NCBI GenBank assembly: GCA_009691785.1
Contig: SIAM01000007.1
Span: forward strand, 1 to 62,650
DNA: 62,650 nucleotides
Origin: Phycisphaerales bacterium
Lineage (GTDB): Bacteria > Planctomycetota > Phycisphaerae > Phycisphaerales > SM1A02
Direction of reading: 5' to 3'
This document shows positions 25,420 through 35,243 of this stretch, in pieces; positions within the stretch are counted from its first letter, which is position 1; each line of letters starts with the position of its first letter. Both the position numbers and the translations under genes were made by a program. The notes beneath the pieces were generated by a model, which was not told the DNA's origin, did no database searches, and saw nothing but the letters and a program-made list of their open reading frames with translations.

Positions 25420-27958
25420 AAGCGCGCTGCTCTTTGCCGCCATTGCAATGGCAAGCATGCTGGTGACAGCTGTTGGTAGCGGCATGCGCACAGTGCACAA
25501 CAATGTGCAAGGGAAATTGACAAATTTGTTGGGTGAAGTGGACGCGCGATTGGTGCAGCAATCGGCGGCGCCATTTTCCGCGGGGATTGTGGAGCAAGTG
25601 AAGTTGTGGTCCGATGTTGATGCTGTTTCCGCGCGTAGATTGGGCTCATTAACGCTGAGCCGCGCCGATGGCGCGCTTGATTCCGCGGGCAAATTGCGCA
25701 GAACAACGGCGCAAGCGCGCGGCATTGATCCAGCCTCTGATCCGCGCTTTGACCCCATACCCATGCAGGAAGGCCACCGGCCAATCGACGCCAATCAAAT
25801 TGCGCTTGATCCGGTGACGGCGAAAAACCTGGACGCAAAAATAGGCGATGCATTGTTGGTGCTGCGATTAGGCGCGCCGGTGAAATTAGTCGTGTGCGGA
25901 ATTGTGCAACGGCCAATGTTGGGTGCGCTGCAAAAACCCGCGGTCGTTCTGTATCGCTCGACTTTGAATGAAGCCATGGGCCGTGAGGACGAGGCCACGC
26001 AAGTCGCCATTTTGTTGAAACCTGGAACAGACATTGGCGCGTGGTGCCAAGCGCATTCAAAGGATGTCGAGAGCGACATGTTGCTGGAGCCAGCGGAAAT
26101 GGCGACATCAGGCATGGACAAGCAAGTGTTGGCTGGGCAACTTGGATTCACGCTGGCCACGGTGATCGCGTTTCTGGCGTGCTCATTTATTGTTGGCGTT
26201 GGCATGACCACGGCGGTTGCGGAATTGGAACGCGAACTGGCCACGCTGCGCTGCTTGGGCGCATCACGCGGACAACTTTTCGCGGGGCAATGTTGCGCAG
26301 GCGTGGTCCTAAGCAGCACCGCTGGAATTGTGGGAATTCCATTTGGATTTGCGGGTGCGTGGCTGGTGACTTGGTGGTTTCGCGAGAGTTTGCCCGAAGG
26401 TTTCACACCATCGTGGCTGGGCGCGGGATTGGCGCTTGGCGGATCGGTCATGTCAGGCTTGCTGGGCGCGTTGACTCCCGCGCGCATCGCGTCGCGCACC
26501 TCGCCACTAGAAGCGTTGCGCCGAAGGGCGACACCGGTATGGCGCGCTGGAATTTGGATTTGTCTTGGTGTTGGAATTGCGTGCGCAAGTTTTGAGGCGT
26601 TGGTGCTGACGCTTCCAACAAACGCGCAACAGAAATTTTGGCTGCACGCATTGGCTGGCTTGCCCATCATTCATATTGGATGGTTTCTCTTGTGCGTGCC
26701 CATCATGCAAATGGTTGGCGTGTTGTTCAGCGGACCGTTGACAACATTGTGCGGGTTGCCCAATGGCCTGTTGCGCGGTGGGGTCATGCGCGCGCCATAT
26801 CGACTGGGCTTGACCGCGGGCGCGCTGATGATGGGCATGAGTATTTTGGTGAGCTCGTGGAGCAATGGCGAAAGCGTGTTGAACGAAATTCGCTCCAAGG
26901 TGAAATTTGGCGACGCGTTCGCGTTTCGCGTCAGTGGCTTGAGTCCGCGCGACCAAGAGGCGCTGCGCAAACTTCCTGGCGTGCGACACGCCGCGGCGGT
27001 TGGATATTTACCGCTGAAGACCAATTCAAAGATGGCGCTGGGTGTGCAATCCATCGCGCCGCCCAATGTGATTTGCGTTGGTTTTGAGCCTGATTCCTTC
27101 TTAAAAATGAATCGCTTGGATTGGATTCGCGGCTCGCCTGAAACGGCGCTGGCGCAACTTAAACGCGGCGAAGGCGTGTTGGTGGCGGAGCAATTTCTCA
27201 CCGCTCGTGGAATTGATGTGGGCGACTCGATTGATTTGATTGGACCTAAAAGCCGCGTGACCATGAAAGTGGTTGGCGTTGTTTCAAGTGCGGGCTTGGA
27301 CATGGCAACGCAAGTTTTTGGAATTCGCAGCGTCTACATGGAGCACGCCATGAGTTGCGTGTTCATGGATTTGTCGGCCGTGGCAAAAAACTTTGGCGTG
27401 CGCGACGCGGTCATCATGCAAATGGATTTGGAACCGGCTGGCTCCACCGAGCAAGATGAAGAGTTGGCCGCCGCCGTCGCCAACGCGGTGCCAGGCGCGC
27501 TGTTTGCAAGTGGCCGTGGCATTCGCACGCAAGTGGATGAGGTTGGCAAAGTCATTCTTGGAATGGGCGGCGCCATTGCGTTTGCCGCGCTGCTGCTTGG
27601 ATGCTTTGGCGTGGGCAATGTGATCGCGGCGCAAGTGTCCGGGCGCGGCTATGAATTTGGCGTGCTGCGCGCCACGGGCGCAAGTAGAAATGCCGTCGCC
27701 GGCTTGGTGCTGGCCGAAGCCGCCATGATTGCCGTAACTGCGATTGTGGGCGGCACTGGTTTAGGTTTTGAATTGGCGTGGGCAGGTTGCATTTTGTACC
27801 GCGACTTGATCGGCATGAATCTTGTGGCCATTTTTCCAGTGATTCCGTGGATGATTGGGGCCGTGACGGTTGTCATTTTCACCATTCTTGCGGCCATTCC
27901 TGCGGTTGCGCGGTTGCTAAAAAAATCGCCACGCGAACTTTTAACTGGAAACGCATGA
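25367..27958 (+). CDS. FtsX-like ABC transporter permease (two FtsX domains)
   Basis: About 863 residues. An N-terminal helix (LLFAAIAMASMLVTAVGSGM) is followed by a periplasmic MacB-PCD-like domain, then three helices (near 250-400), a linker helix, a second N-terminal-type helix (around 480-505), a second periplasmic domain and three C-terminal helices (740-860). The duplicated layout resembles permeases of LolC/E-like or SalY-like type rather than MacB. The frame opens at 25304, but the ATG at 25367 has AAGGGATGG just upstream and begins at the conserved cytoplasmic segment LPSWRFARRTLFARPGRSAL. It pairs with the ATPase immediately upstream. Confidence 0.8.
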   Translation: MLPSWRFARRTLFARPGRSALLFAAIAMASMLVTAVGSGMRTVHNNVQGKLTNLLGEVDARLVQQSAAPFSAGIVEQVKLWSDVDAVSARRLGSLTLSRADGALDSAGKLRRTTAQARGIDPASDPRFDPIPMQEGHRPIDANQIALDPVTAKNLDAKIGDALLVLRLGAPVKLVVCGIVQRPMLGALQKPAVVLYRSTLNEAMGREDEATQVAILLKPGTDIGAWCQAHSKDVESDMLLEPAEMATSGMDKQVLAGQLGFTLATVIAFLACSFIVGVGMTTAVAELERELATLRCLGASRGQLFAGQCCAGVVLSSTAGIVGIPFGFAGAWLVTWWFRESLPEGFTPSWLGAGLALGGSVMSGLLGALTPARIASRTSPLEALRRRATPVWRAGIWICLGVGIACASFEALVLTLPTNAQQKFWLHALAGLPIIHIGWFLLCVPIMQMVGVLFSGPLTTLCGLPNGLLRGGVMRAPYRLGLTAGALMMGMSILVSSWSNGESVLNEIRSKVKFGDAFAFRVSGLSPRDQEALRKLPGVRHAAAVGYLPLKTNSKMALGVQSIAPPNVICVGFEPDSFLKMNRLDWIRGSPETALAQLKRGEGVLVAEQFLTARGIDVGDSIDLIGPKSRVTMKVVGVVSSAGLDMATQVFGIRSVYMEHAMSCVFMDLSAVAKNFGVRDAVIMQMDLEPAGSTEQDEELAAAVANAVPGALFASGRGIRTQVDEVGKVILGMGGAIAFAALLLGCFGVGNVIAAQVSGRGYEFGVLRATGASRNAVAGLVLAEAAMIAVTAIVGGTGLGFELAWAGCILYRDLIGMNLVAIFPVIPWMIGAVTVVIFTILAAIPAVARLLKKSPRELLTGNA

Positions 27959-28001
27959 CTTTCAATTCGCATGCAAGCGCCCCACTTCCTACAGTGCATG
28001 T

Positions 28002-30101
28002 GTGAGCGATCGCGCGTTTCAAATTCAGGCTCCATTTGTTCCCACGGGCGATCAACCGGCGGCGATCGAGGCATTGGTTGAAGGTTTAAATGAGGGCCGA
28101 CAATGGCAAACATTGCTTGGCGCCACGGGCACTGGAAAAACATTCACCATTGCCAATGTCATTGAGCGCGTGCGCAAACCCACGCTTGTGATCAGCCACA
28201 ACAAAACGCTTGCCGCACAACTGTATGAGGAGCTGCGCGAATTATTTCCAAACAACTCGGTGAATTATTTCGTGAGTTTCTATGACTACTACCAACCAGA
28301 GGCGTACATACCACAGCGCGATATTTACATTGAGAAGGACGCATCGCGCAACGACGACTTGGATCGCCTGCGCCTTGCAACCACCAGCGCCCTGCTTTCT
28401 CGCCAAGATGTGATTGTGGTTGCCAGCGTGAGTTGTTTGTACGGCTTGGGCAGCCCCGCGGAGTACATGAATCGAATGCTGGCCGTGCGCCGCGGCGAGA
28501 AGCTTGATCGGCGAGCCTTTTTCCTTGGTTTAACCACCATGCAATACACCCGCAACGAGGTCGCGCCGGAGCGCGGAACCTTTCGCGTGCGCGGCGATTT
28601 AATCGAGGTCTATCCCGCCTACGAGCAACACGCGATTCGCATTGGCATGTTTGGCGACGATGTGGAGCGCATTGAAATTGTCGATCCCGTGAGTGGCGAA
28701 ATTTTAGCCGAGGAAGTTGCCGCGTTTATTTTTCCGGCCAAACATTACATGATGCCGGAGGACCAAGTGCAGAAGGCGCTAAGCGAAATGCGCAAGGATC
28801 TTTCGGCGCGGGTTCTTGAATTGCGATCCGCTGGAAAGTTGGTTGAAGCGCAGCGACTGCAAGGCCGCGTGCAGTACGACTTGGAAATGATCCACGAGAC
28901 GGGCTTCTGCAGCGGCATTGAAAATTACAGCCGCTACTTCGATGGCCGCACCGCGGGCGAGCGCGCCTATTGCTTGCTGGATTATTTTCGCAGCATTCCT
29001 GGGCGCGACAAAAATAATTGGCTGTGCGTGATCGACGAGTCGCATGTCACCATTCCACAAATGCGCGGCATGTACTTTGGCGACAGAAAACGCAAGGAAA
29101 CGCTTGTGGAACATGGATTTCGTTTGCCCGCGGCGCTGGACAATCGACCGCTCACATTTCCAGAATTTGAATCGTTGGTGCCGCAAACTATTTTAGTGAG
29201 CGCCACTCCTAGCGCGTGGGAACTGGAGCATTGCGGCGGCGTGGTCACTGAACAAGTAATCCGCCCCACCGGTCTAGTGGATCCCCCAATCACTATTTTG
29301 CCAGCCCTCACGCAGGTTGCTGATTTAATTGAACGCGCCCGCGAGCGCGCGGCGCGCGGCGAACGCACGCTTGTGACCGCCCTCACGAAAAGGTTGTGTG
29401 AAGATTTGTGCACGCACTTGGATAAGCAAGGCCTACGCGTGCGATATTTGCACAGCGAAATTGAAACGCTTGATCGACTTGAACTGCTGCGTGAATTACG
29501 CGAGGGCGTGTACGACGTTTTGATAGGCGTGAACTTGCTGCGCGAAGGACTGGATCTTCCAGAGGTGAGTTTGGTGTGTATTTTAGACGCCGATCGCCAA
29601 GGATTTTTGCGCAGCACTTCTAGCTTGATTCAAACTATGGGTCGCGCGGCGCGCAACGCAAACTCGCAGGCTATTTTGTACGCCGACAAAGTGACCAAGG
29701 AAATGCAGTCGGCCATTGACGAAGTTTCACGGCGCCGGCAAAAGCAAATCGCCCACAATACCGCCAACAACATCACGCCCGAAACTATTCGCAAGGCAAT
29801 TCGCCGTGGAATTGAGCAGGAATTGGCGGCTTCCCGCAGCGTGCGCGCAGCCGCTGGGCGCAAAGATGACAAAGAAATGGACCGTGAGGAAATGCTGGAA
29901 GCCATGCATGCGGACATGCTCAATGCCGCCGAGGAAATGGAATTTGAGACGGCCGCAAAATTGCGGGACCGCATCAACCGCTTGAAGGCCGCGCCCCTGG
30001 TGGAAGGAATGGTGTTGCCAGAAGAGGAACCATTGCAAAAGCGCTCAAGCAACGCCGGCATGCCTGGCACGCGCGCCAGCGGCAAACGCATTCACCCTTG
30101 A
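28002..30101 (+). CDS. uvrB: Excinuclease ABC subunit B
   Basis: 699 residues. The helicase-like Walker A is GATGTGKT; the beta-hairpin that probes damaged DNA is in YYQPEAYIPQRDIYIEKD; later motifs are DESHVTIPQMRGMY, VSATPS, REGLDLPEVSLV and MGRAARN. The C-terminal UVR domain (EEMEFETAAKLRDRINRLK) contacts UvrC. It verifies lesions handed over by UvrA in nucleotide excision repair. The start is a GTG giving MSDRAFQIQAPFVPTGDQPA, exactly the family N-terminus. The last 30 residues are a variable tail. uvrA follows after a 600-base spacer. Confidence 0.97.
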   Translation: MSDRAFQIQAPFVPTGDQPAAIEALVEGLNEGRQWQTLLGATGTGKTFTIANVIERVRKPTLVISHNKTLAAQLYEELRELFPNNSVNYFVSFYDYYQPEAYIPQRDIYIEKDASRNDDLDRLRLATTSALLSRQDVIVVASVSCLYGLGSPAEYMNRMLAVRRGEKLDRRAFFLGLTTMQYTRNEVAPERGTFRVRGDLIEVYPAYEQHAIRIGMFGDDVERIEIVDPVSGEILAEEVAAFIFPAKHYMMPEDQVQKALSEMRKDLSARVLELRSAGKLVEAQRLQGRVQYDLEMIHETGFCSGIENYSRYFDGRTAGERAYCLLDYFRSIPGRDKNNWLCVIDESHVTIPQMRGMYFGDRKRKETLVEHGFRLPAALDNRPLTFPEFESLVPQTILVSATPSAWELEHCGGVVTEQVIRPTGLVDPPITILPALTQVADLIERARERAARGERTLVTALTKRLCEDLCTHLDKQGLRVRYLHSEIETLDRLELLRELREGVYDVLIGVNLLREGLDLPEVSLVCILDADRQGFLRSTSSLIQTMGRAARNANSQAILYADKVTKEMQSAIDEVSRRRQKQIAHNTANNITPETIRKAIRRGIEQELAASRSVRAAAGRKDDKEMDREEMLEAMHADMLNAAEEMEFETAAKLRDRINRLKAAPLVEGMVLPEEEPLQKRSSNAGMPGTRASGKRIHP

Positions 30102-30180
30102 CCGCGTGGCCGAAGGCGCGGCAGGATGTGCGATGAATTTACGGCGAAATAAAACTGAAATATTCAGCTTAAAAACAAAT

Positions 30181-30202
30181 CAGCCCCGCATTCACGGGGC
30201 TG
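30181..30202. terminator. Bidirectional Rho-independent terminator
   Basis: CAGCCCCG (30181-30188) pairs perfectly with CGGGGCTG (30195-30202) across a six-base loop. On the plus strand TTTC follows, closing uvrB; on the minus strand ATTTGTTTTT follows, which would close a transcript coming from the small minus-strand gene. Confidence 0.75.
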
Positions 30203-30254
30203 TTTCAATTCATGTGATTTCAAAGTTCAATTGTATCTCAGAGTTTCAAAAGCC

Positions 30255-30446
30255 TCATCTGAATTTTTTTATCAGCGGTTCTGCAATCACCGAGCGACTA
30301 AGTCGCGTGCGCTGACAAGCTTGCCGCAGTGCCGCCATTTCAACAAGGTCTGGAACTTCATCAGCGCTTGGTCGACGCACAGCCTCAAAGTTATCTTTGA
30401 GAATGCCTGGCTTGTCAATGGCAGGTGATGCGTTTCGGTTTTCCAT
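30255..30446 (-). CDS. Possible small protein of 63 residues, unknown
   Basis: An open frame of 63 codons starting MENRNASPAIDKPGI, charged and without hydrophobic segments or cysteine motifs. An AAGG stands nine bases before the ATG, and a strong terminator lies about 50 bases after the stop in the right orientation. These two points support a real gene. Against it are its short length and no recognised family. Confidence 0.4.
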   Translation of the reverse strand: MENRNASPAIDKPGILKDNFEAVRRPSADEVPDLVEMAALRQACQRTRLSRSVIAEPLIKKFR

Positions 30447-30698
30447 AGATCTGTACCTTAGGCGGACAAGTTACATTTGGTTGTATCGGCAAAAACTACG
30501 AGTTGTGCCACAAGTTTTTTCTCTTTGCACCTACCATGCTTCTGCCTACACACATTTCCACCCCCAAGACCTAAATAAACATGCATTATCTCATATTAAT
30601 CAAATTTTAGCGCGCCATGAGACCTTTAATGTTCCTATAAGTTTTTTCCCTGCTTTGATAAACCGACCAAACCTCATCCAAATACATTTCAAGATTCC

Positions 30699-33656
30699 AT
30701 GACCCAACCTAAACGAGAAATCCGAATTGAAAATGCGTGCGAGCACAATTTGAAATCGCTCTCGCTGTCAATTCCGCGCGATCAATTGGTGGTGTTCACG
30801 GGCGTGTCTGGAAGTGGCAAAAGCAGTTTGGCGTTTGACACCATTTTTGCCGAGGGTCAACGCAAATACATGGAAAGTTTGTCGGCGTACGCGCGGCAAT
30901 TTCTCAACCAGATGCAGAAGCCAAATGTGGAGCGCATTGATGGCTTGCCGCCAACGATCGCCATTCAACAACGCGGAGGTGGCCACACTCCGCGCAGCAC
31001 GGTTGCAACCACCACGGAAATTTACGACGCCATGCGCTTATTGTGGGCTCGTTGCGGCACGCCAACATGTTGGCACCGCGAGGACGCTGGGAAAATATGC
31101 GGCCGCGAAATTACGGCCATGAGCGCCACCCAAATCACGGACGCAATTCTTGTTGCATTTACAGGCAAACGCGTCATGTTGGCGGCAACCGTGATTCGCG
31201 CGCGCAAAGGCTTTCACAAAGATGTGCTTGAAGCGTTGCAGAAACAAGGGCTTGTTCGCGCGCGTGTGGATGGCACATTGATCGACATTCGCGAGGCGCT
31301 GAAAGCTGGCGGCGAAAATCCGTTGGCGCTTGGACGCTACGAGTTGCACACCATTGAGGCCATTCTGGATCGCATTGTTCCCGCTCAGAGTGATCGACAA
31401 CGCTTGGCCGAAAGCGTTGAGACCGTATTGAAACTTGGCGCGGGAAGCGCGCTTGCCCTGGTTGAAGATGGGGCGAATTGGATTGAGCACCGCTTCAGCG
31501 AAAAGTTGGCGTGTCCAGAGCATCCCGAGTGCTCTTTGGCCGAACTTGAGCCAAGGTTATTTTCTTTCAACTCGCCACAAGGCGCGTGCGCCGCATGCAG
31601 CGGCCTTGGACAAATTCAAGAATTTGACGCGGAACTTGTGGTTGCCAATCCGGACGCGGGCGTCGCCGATGGCGCCATTGAACCGTGGCGGCGCAATGGT
31701 CGGCGCATGAATATTTATTACGGTCGAATTTTGCGCGCATTTTGCGCATTTTTTAAAGTTGAACGCGAGCTGCCCTATTCCAAATTGCCGCCGCGGATTC
31801 GCCGCTATCTGATGGATGGAATTCCAGAGGATGACGCCGAGAAACTTGGAGTGAAGTTTGAGGGTGTGCTGCCAAATTTGCGCCGTCGCTATTTGGAATC
31901 TGAAAGCGAATTTGTGAAGGAGCGCTTGGTGCACTACATGCGCGGCGCGGCGTGTCCCGCCTGCCAAGGCAAGCGCCTTCGCCCCGAAAGTTTGGCGGTG
32001 AAAGTTTGCGGCATGAACAAACACATGAGCATCGCCGACGCGAGCGCGTTGAATGTTGGCCACGCTATTGAGTTTTTTAAACAACTGGAATTGTCAGCGG
32101 GTAAAATACAAATCGCGCAACCCATTCTAAAAGAAATTGAATCACGACTTGGATTTCTGTACAGCGTTGGCCTGGACTATCTGACGTTGGACCGCGCCAG
32201 TGGAACACTTTCTGGCGGCGAAGCGCAACGCATTCGCCTGGCGACTCAAGTTGGCAGCGGACTGGTTGGCGTCTGTTATGTGCTGGATGAGCCAACCATT
32301 GGCTTGCACCAGCGGGACAACAATCGCCTAGTAAAAACCCTGCGTAAACTGACTGATATTGGCAACTCGGTGATTGTGGTTGAACACGACGAGGACACCA
32401 TTCGCGCCGCTGATTTTGTGGTGGACATTGGTCCCGGCCCGGGTCGACATGGTGGAAAAGTTGTGGCGCAAGGAACTCCAGCGGAAATCGCCGCGCATGC
32501 CACAAGCTTGACGGGCATGTATCTGCGCGGAGAGCGTTGCGTGGAAGTTCCTCAAACGCGCCGATCGGTGAGCGAGGTGAAAGCGATCGTGGTCAAAGGC
32601 GCGCGCGAAAACAATTTAAAAAATATCGACGTGGTGTTTCCACTTGGTGGATTTATTTGCGTCAGCGGAGTTTCTGGAAGCGGTAAAAGTTCGCTGGTGA
32701 ATGAAGTACTGTTGAAGGTTGCGCAAAAGACAGTGCATGGATCCAAAGTGGTCGCTGGCGCGCATGACCGCGTGACTGGGCTCGCGGGAATTGAGCGCGT
32801 GGTTGAAGTGGATCAAAGCCCGATCGGTCGAACGCCGCGATCAAATCCCGCCACGTACACTGGGATTTTTGACGATATTCGCAAGCTCTTTGCGGCTGTG
32901 GCGGAAAGCCGCGTGCGCGGCTACGAACCCGGTCGATTTTCTTTCAATGTGAAAGGCGGCCGCTGCGAAGTGTGTCAAGGGCAAGGCGTGCGCAAAATTG
33001 AAATGCATTTCTTGCCGGATATTTTTGTGACCTGCGAGTCCTGCAACGGCACACGCTACGCCAAGGAAACGCTAGATATTCGATTTAAGAACAAGACCAT
33101 TGCCGAAGTGTTGGATATGACCATTGATGACGCCGTTGGTTTCTTTGACGCGCACCCTAAGATTCGCGAAATGCTCAAGTGCGTGCGCGATGTTGGCCTG
33201 GGCTACATGCAACTTGGCCAAGCCAGCACAACGCTTTCTGGCGGCGAGGCGCAGCGCATTAAATTGGCAACGGAACTTGGAAATCGCTCCACTGGTTGCG
33301 CGCTGTATGTGCTGGATGAACCAACAACCGGATTGCACTTTGACGATGTGCGTAAATTGCTGGAAGTGTTGAACCGATTGGTCGACGCCGGCCATACGCT
33401 GATTGTGATCGAGCACAATTTGGATGTGATCAAGTGCGCCGACTGGATTATTGACTTGGGTCCGGAAGGCGGCGAGCGCGGTGGCGAAGTTCTTGCCACG
33501 GGAACACCAGAGAAAGTCGCTCAAAATGAGGCAAGCGCCACTGGTTTGTATTTAAAGCGCATGTTTGGGCAAGTCGCCATTCGCGGCGCAAAGAAATCAA
33601 GCATGGAAGCGACAGTGAAAAAAAGTTCCAAACGCGCCTCGACAAAAACTTTGTAG
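30699..33656 (+). CDS. uvrA: Excinuclease ABC subunit A
   Basis: 985 residues. There are two ABC ATPase modules, each with Walker A (FTGVSGSGKSSLAFDT near the start; VSGVSGSGKSSLVNEV near residue 656) and signature (GTLSGGEAQRIRLATQVGSG; TTLSGGEAQRIKLATELGNR). Zinc-binding cysteines appear as CPEHPEC..CAACSGLG and CEVCQGQG..CESCNGTR, and CPACQGKR. It scans DNA for bulky lesions and loads UvrB. The C-terminus carries a lysine/serine-rich extension of about 40 residues beyond the family end. The ATG at 30699 matches the family start. Confidence 0.97.
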   Translation: MTQPKREIRIENACEHNLKSLSLSIPRDQLVVFTGVSGSGKSSLAFDTIFAEGQRKYMESLSAYARQFLNQMQKPNVERIDGLPPTIAIQQRGGGHTPRSTVATTTEIYDAMRLLWARCGTPTCWHREDAGKICGREITAMSATQITDAILVAFTGKRVMLAATVIRARKGFHKDVLEALQKQGLVRARVDGTLIDIREALKAGGENPLALGRYELHTIEAILDRIVPAQSDRQRLAESVETVLKLGAGSALALVEDGANWIEHRFSEKLACPEHPECSLAELEPRLFSFNSPQGACAACSGLGQIQEFDAELVVANPDAGVADGAIEPWRRNGRRMNIYYGRILRAFCAFFKVERELPYSKLPPRIRRYLMDGIPEDDAEKLGVKFEGVLPNLRRRYLESESEFVKERLVHYMRGAACPACQGKRLRPESLAVKVCGMNKHMSIADASALNVGHAIEFFKQLELSAGKIQIAQPILKEIESRLGFLYSVGLDYLTLDRASGTLSGGEAQRIRLATQVGSGLVGVCYVLDEPTIGLHQRDNNRLVKTLRKLTDIGNSVIVVEHDEDTIRAADFVVDIGPGPGRHGGKVVAQGTPAEIAAHATSLTGMYLRGERCVEVPQTRRSVSEVKAIVVKGARENNLKNIDVVFPLGGFICVSGVSGSGKSSLVNEVLLKVAQKTVHGSKVVAGAHDRVTGLAGIERVVEVDQSPIGRTPRSNPATYTGIFDDIRKLFAAVAESRVRGYEPGRFSFNVKGGRCEVCQGQGVRKIEMHFLPDIFVTCESCNGTRYAKETLDIRFKNKTIAEVLDMTIDDAVGFFDAHPKIREMLKCVRDVGLGYMQLGQASTTLSGGEAQRIKLATELGNRSTGCALYVLDEPTTGLHFDDVRKLLEVLNRLVDAGHTLIVIEHNLDVIKCADWIIDLGPEGGERGGEVLATGTPEKVAQNEASATGLYLKRMFGQVAIRGAKKSSMEATVKKSSKRASTKTL

Positions 33657-33678
33657 TCGCATAGATACACTCGCCAAT

Positions 33679-34083
33679 ATGAATCCACGCGATCAAGCGC
33701 TCACGCTTCGACATGTGACGCACCCCGAAGATGCCAACCACCAAGGAACTATTTTTGGCGGGAAAATATTAAGCCTGATCGACGAAGCGGCGTACTTGGA
33801 AGCGCGCAAGCATGGCTTGCATCGCTGGGTCACGATTCTTTTTGACCGCGTTGAATTTAAAGCACCAGTATTCACGGGCGATGTGCTGACGGTGTTCACC
33901 AAGACCGCGGCATCTGGCCGCAGCAGCGTGACCGTGTCGCTGATTGTGGAGGCCGAGCGTTACCGCGGCGGCGAAAAAGTAATCGTGACCCACGCCACCG
34001 TAAAGATGGTCGCTGTGGACAAGGACGGCCGCAGCGTTGATTTCCGCACAAAGCCAGACATTTCGGACCATTCCCCCGCATGA
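33679..34083 (+). CDS. Hotdog-fold acyl-CoA thioesterase (YciA/BFIT type)
   Basis: 134 residues, a single hotdog domain. DANHQGTIFGGKILSLIDEA matches the N.xGtlFGG..l...D motif, with the aspartate as likely catalytic acid. WVTILFDRVEFKAPVFTGDV supplies the dimer strand. It would hydrolyse acyl-CoA thioesters; chain preference is unknown. The stop overlaps the purN start (ATGA). No CoA-metabolism genes are adjacent, so it is probably a housekeeping thioesterase. Confidence 0.8.
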   Translation: MNPRDQALTLRHVTHPEDANHQGTIFGGKILSLIDEAAYLEARKHGLHRWVTILFDRVEFKAPVFTGDVLTVFTKTAASGRSSVTVSLIVEAERYRGGEKVIVTHATVKMVAVDKDGRSVDFRTKPDISDHSPA

Positions 34084-34730
34084 ACACAAACGACATGGAT
34101 AATCCCGTGCGCGTTGCGTGCTTGATTTCGGGCGGCGGCCGAAGCGTTGTGAACTTGCAACAAAAAATAACCAGCGCAAAAATTCCGGCGCGCATTGTGC
34201 TGGTGGCGGCAACGCGCGCCAATGTGGCTGGCATTCCCGCCGCCGCCGCGCTGGGCCTTGAACCATGTGAAATTGCCGCGCTTCCAGCGGAAACGCTTGA
34301 TGATCGCGTGGATGCGGCGTTGGAAAAATCTGGCGCCGAGTTAATCGTGCTTGCTGGGTATGTGAGATTGTTTCGCGTGGCGCGCTGGAAAAATCGTTGC
34401 ATAAATATTCATCCGTCGCTGCTGCCTAAATTTGGTGGCCGCGGAATGTGGGGCGAGCATGTGCACAACGCGGTCATTGCCGCGGGCGAAATTGAAAGCG
34501 GTTGCACCGTACACTGGGCCGACGAACAATTTGACAAGGGCTCTATTATTTTGCAGCGTCGCTGCCCAATTGATAGCGCAATGGACGCCGCACAACTCGC
34601 CGCGCGGGTCTTTGAAGAAGAGCGCCAGGCTTTGCCAGAAGCCGTCGCGCGGGTCGCCCATTGGCTGCGTCAAGGAGGAACTCGGCCCAATTTGGCTATT
34701 GAATCGAACCCAATTCAAAAAATGAACTAA
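34080..34730 (+). CDS. purN: Phosphoribosylglycinamide formyltransferase
   Basis: 216 residues. VACLISGGGRSVVNLQQKI is the phosphate-binding loop; ELIVLAGYVRLFR and INIHPSLLPKF hold the catalytic Asn and His; ADEQFDKGSIILQ holds the catalytic Asp. The enzyme formylates GAR using 10-formyl-tetrahydrofolate in purine synthesis. The first loop reads SGGGRSVVN rather than the common SGxGSN, so a related formyltransferase is possible but less likely. Its ATG overlaps the thioesterase stop. Confidence 0.85.
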   Translation: MNTNDMDNPVRVACLISGGGRSVVNLQQKITSAKIPARIVLVAATRANVAGIPAAAALGLEPCEIAALPAETLDDRVDAALEKSGAELIVLAGYVRLFRVARWKNRCINIHPSLLPKFGGRGMWGEHVHNAVIAAGEIESGCTVHWADEQFDKGSIILQRRCPIDSAMDAAQLAARVFEEERQALPEAVARVAHWLRQGGTRPNLAIESNPIQKMN

Positions 34731-34809
34731 GTTTCTGAAATATGCCTTGTGAATTTTGAATCTACAACCTAGGTTTAAACTTGTCGGGATTCATACGAAA
34801 GGAATCAAA

Positions 34810-35130
34810 ATGATTGTGAACATTAGCGCCAAACATTTGGACTTGACCCCGCCCATTGAACAATACATTCGAAGCAAAGTGACGCGTTTAGAGCGTCATT
34901 TTGACAAGGTATTGCAAATTAATTTTGTAATTGAAAAACAGCCGCACCATGGCTTTCATGTGGAATTAATCACCGATGTCGAACACCATGAGGACTTCAT
35001 CGCCAACAGCACGCACGATGATTTGTACGCGTGTGTTGATTTGGTTCTTGACCGCGGTGTGCGCCAATTGGCCGACCATAAAGACCGTTTGCGCAATCGA
35101 AAGCACCCTGAGACGGATAAACACGCTTAA
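34810..35130 (+). CDS. hpf: Ribosome hibernation-promoting factor (short HPF/RaiA type)
   Basis: 106 residues. MIVNISAKHLDLTPPIEQYI, RSKVTRLERHFDKVLQINFV and HDDLYACVDLVLDRGVRQL are the conserved strands and helices of the HPF/YfiA fold. It binds the 30S decoding region and silences or dimerises ribosomes in stationary phase. It is the short form, lacking a C-terminal dimerisation domain. The frame opens at 34756, but the ATG at 34810 has AAGGA upstream. Followed by ptsN, the same hpf-ptsN order found in proteobacterial rpoN operons. Confidence 0.9.
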   Translation: MIVNISAKHLDLTPPIEQYIRSKVTRLERHFDKVLQINFVIEKQPHHGFHVELITDVEHHEDFIANSTHDDLYACVDLVLDRGVRQLADHKDRLRNRKHPETDKHA

Positions 35131-35243
35131 TTTTGTGAGGTGTAACAGCACATTATGACGATTTCAGCTTGATACTCTCTCTGCATGTTCTTGTGCATTT
35201 TGCCAACAACACAATGTGGTTTGAAAGGAAATAGGACTCTCGC

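Larger units (their letters stand above)
30102..30698. other. uvrB-uvrA spacer, AT-rich, mostly non-coding
   Basis: 597 bases between uvrB and uvrA. It contains a bidirectional terminator (30181-30202), one possible small minus-strand gene (30255-30446), and about 250 bases of clearly AT-richer sequence before uvrA. Nothing further could be assigned; no LexA-type palindrome was recognised by eye. Confidence 0.6.

Noticed and set aside
34740-34790. Promoter TTGTGA-17-TAGGTT before hpf
   Set aside because: Only seven of twelve consensus positions match and other spacings are equally good; not strong enough to list.
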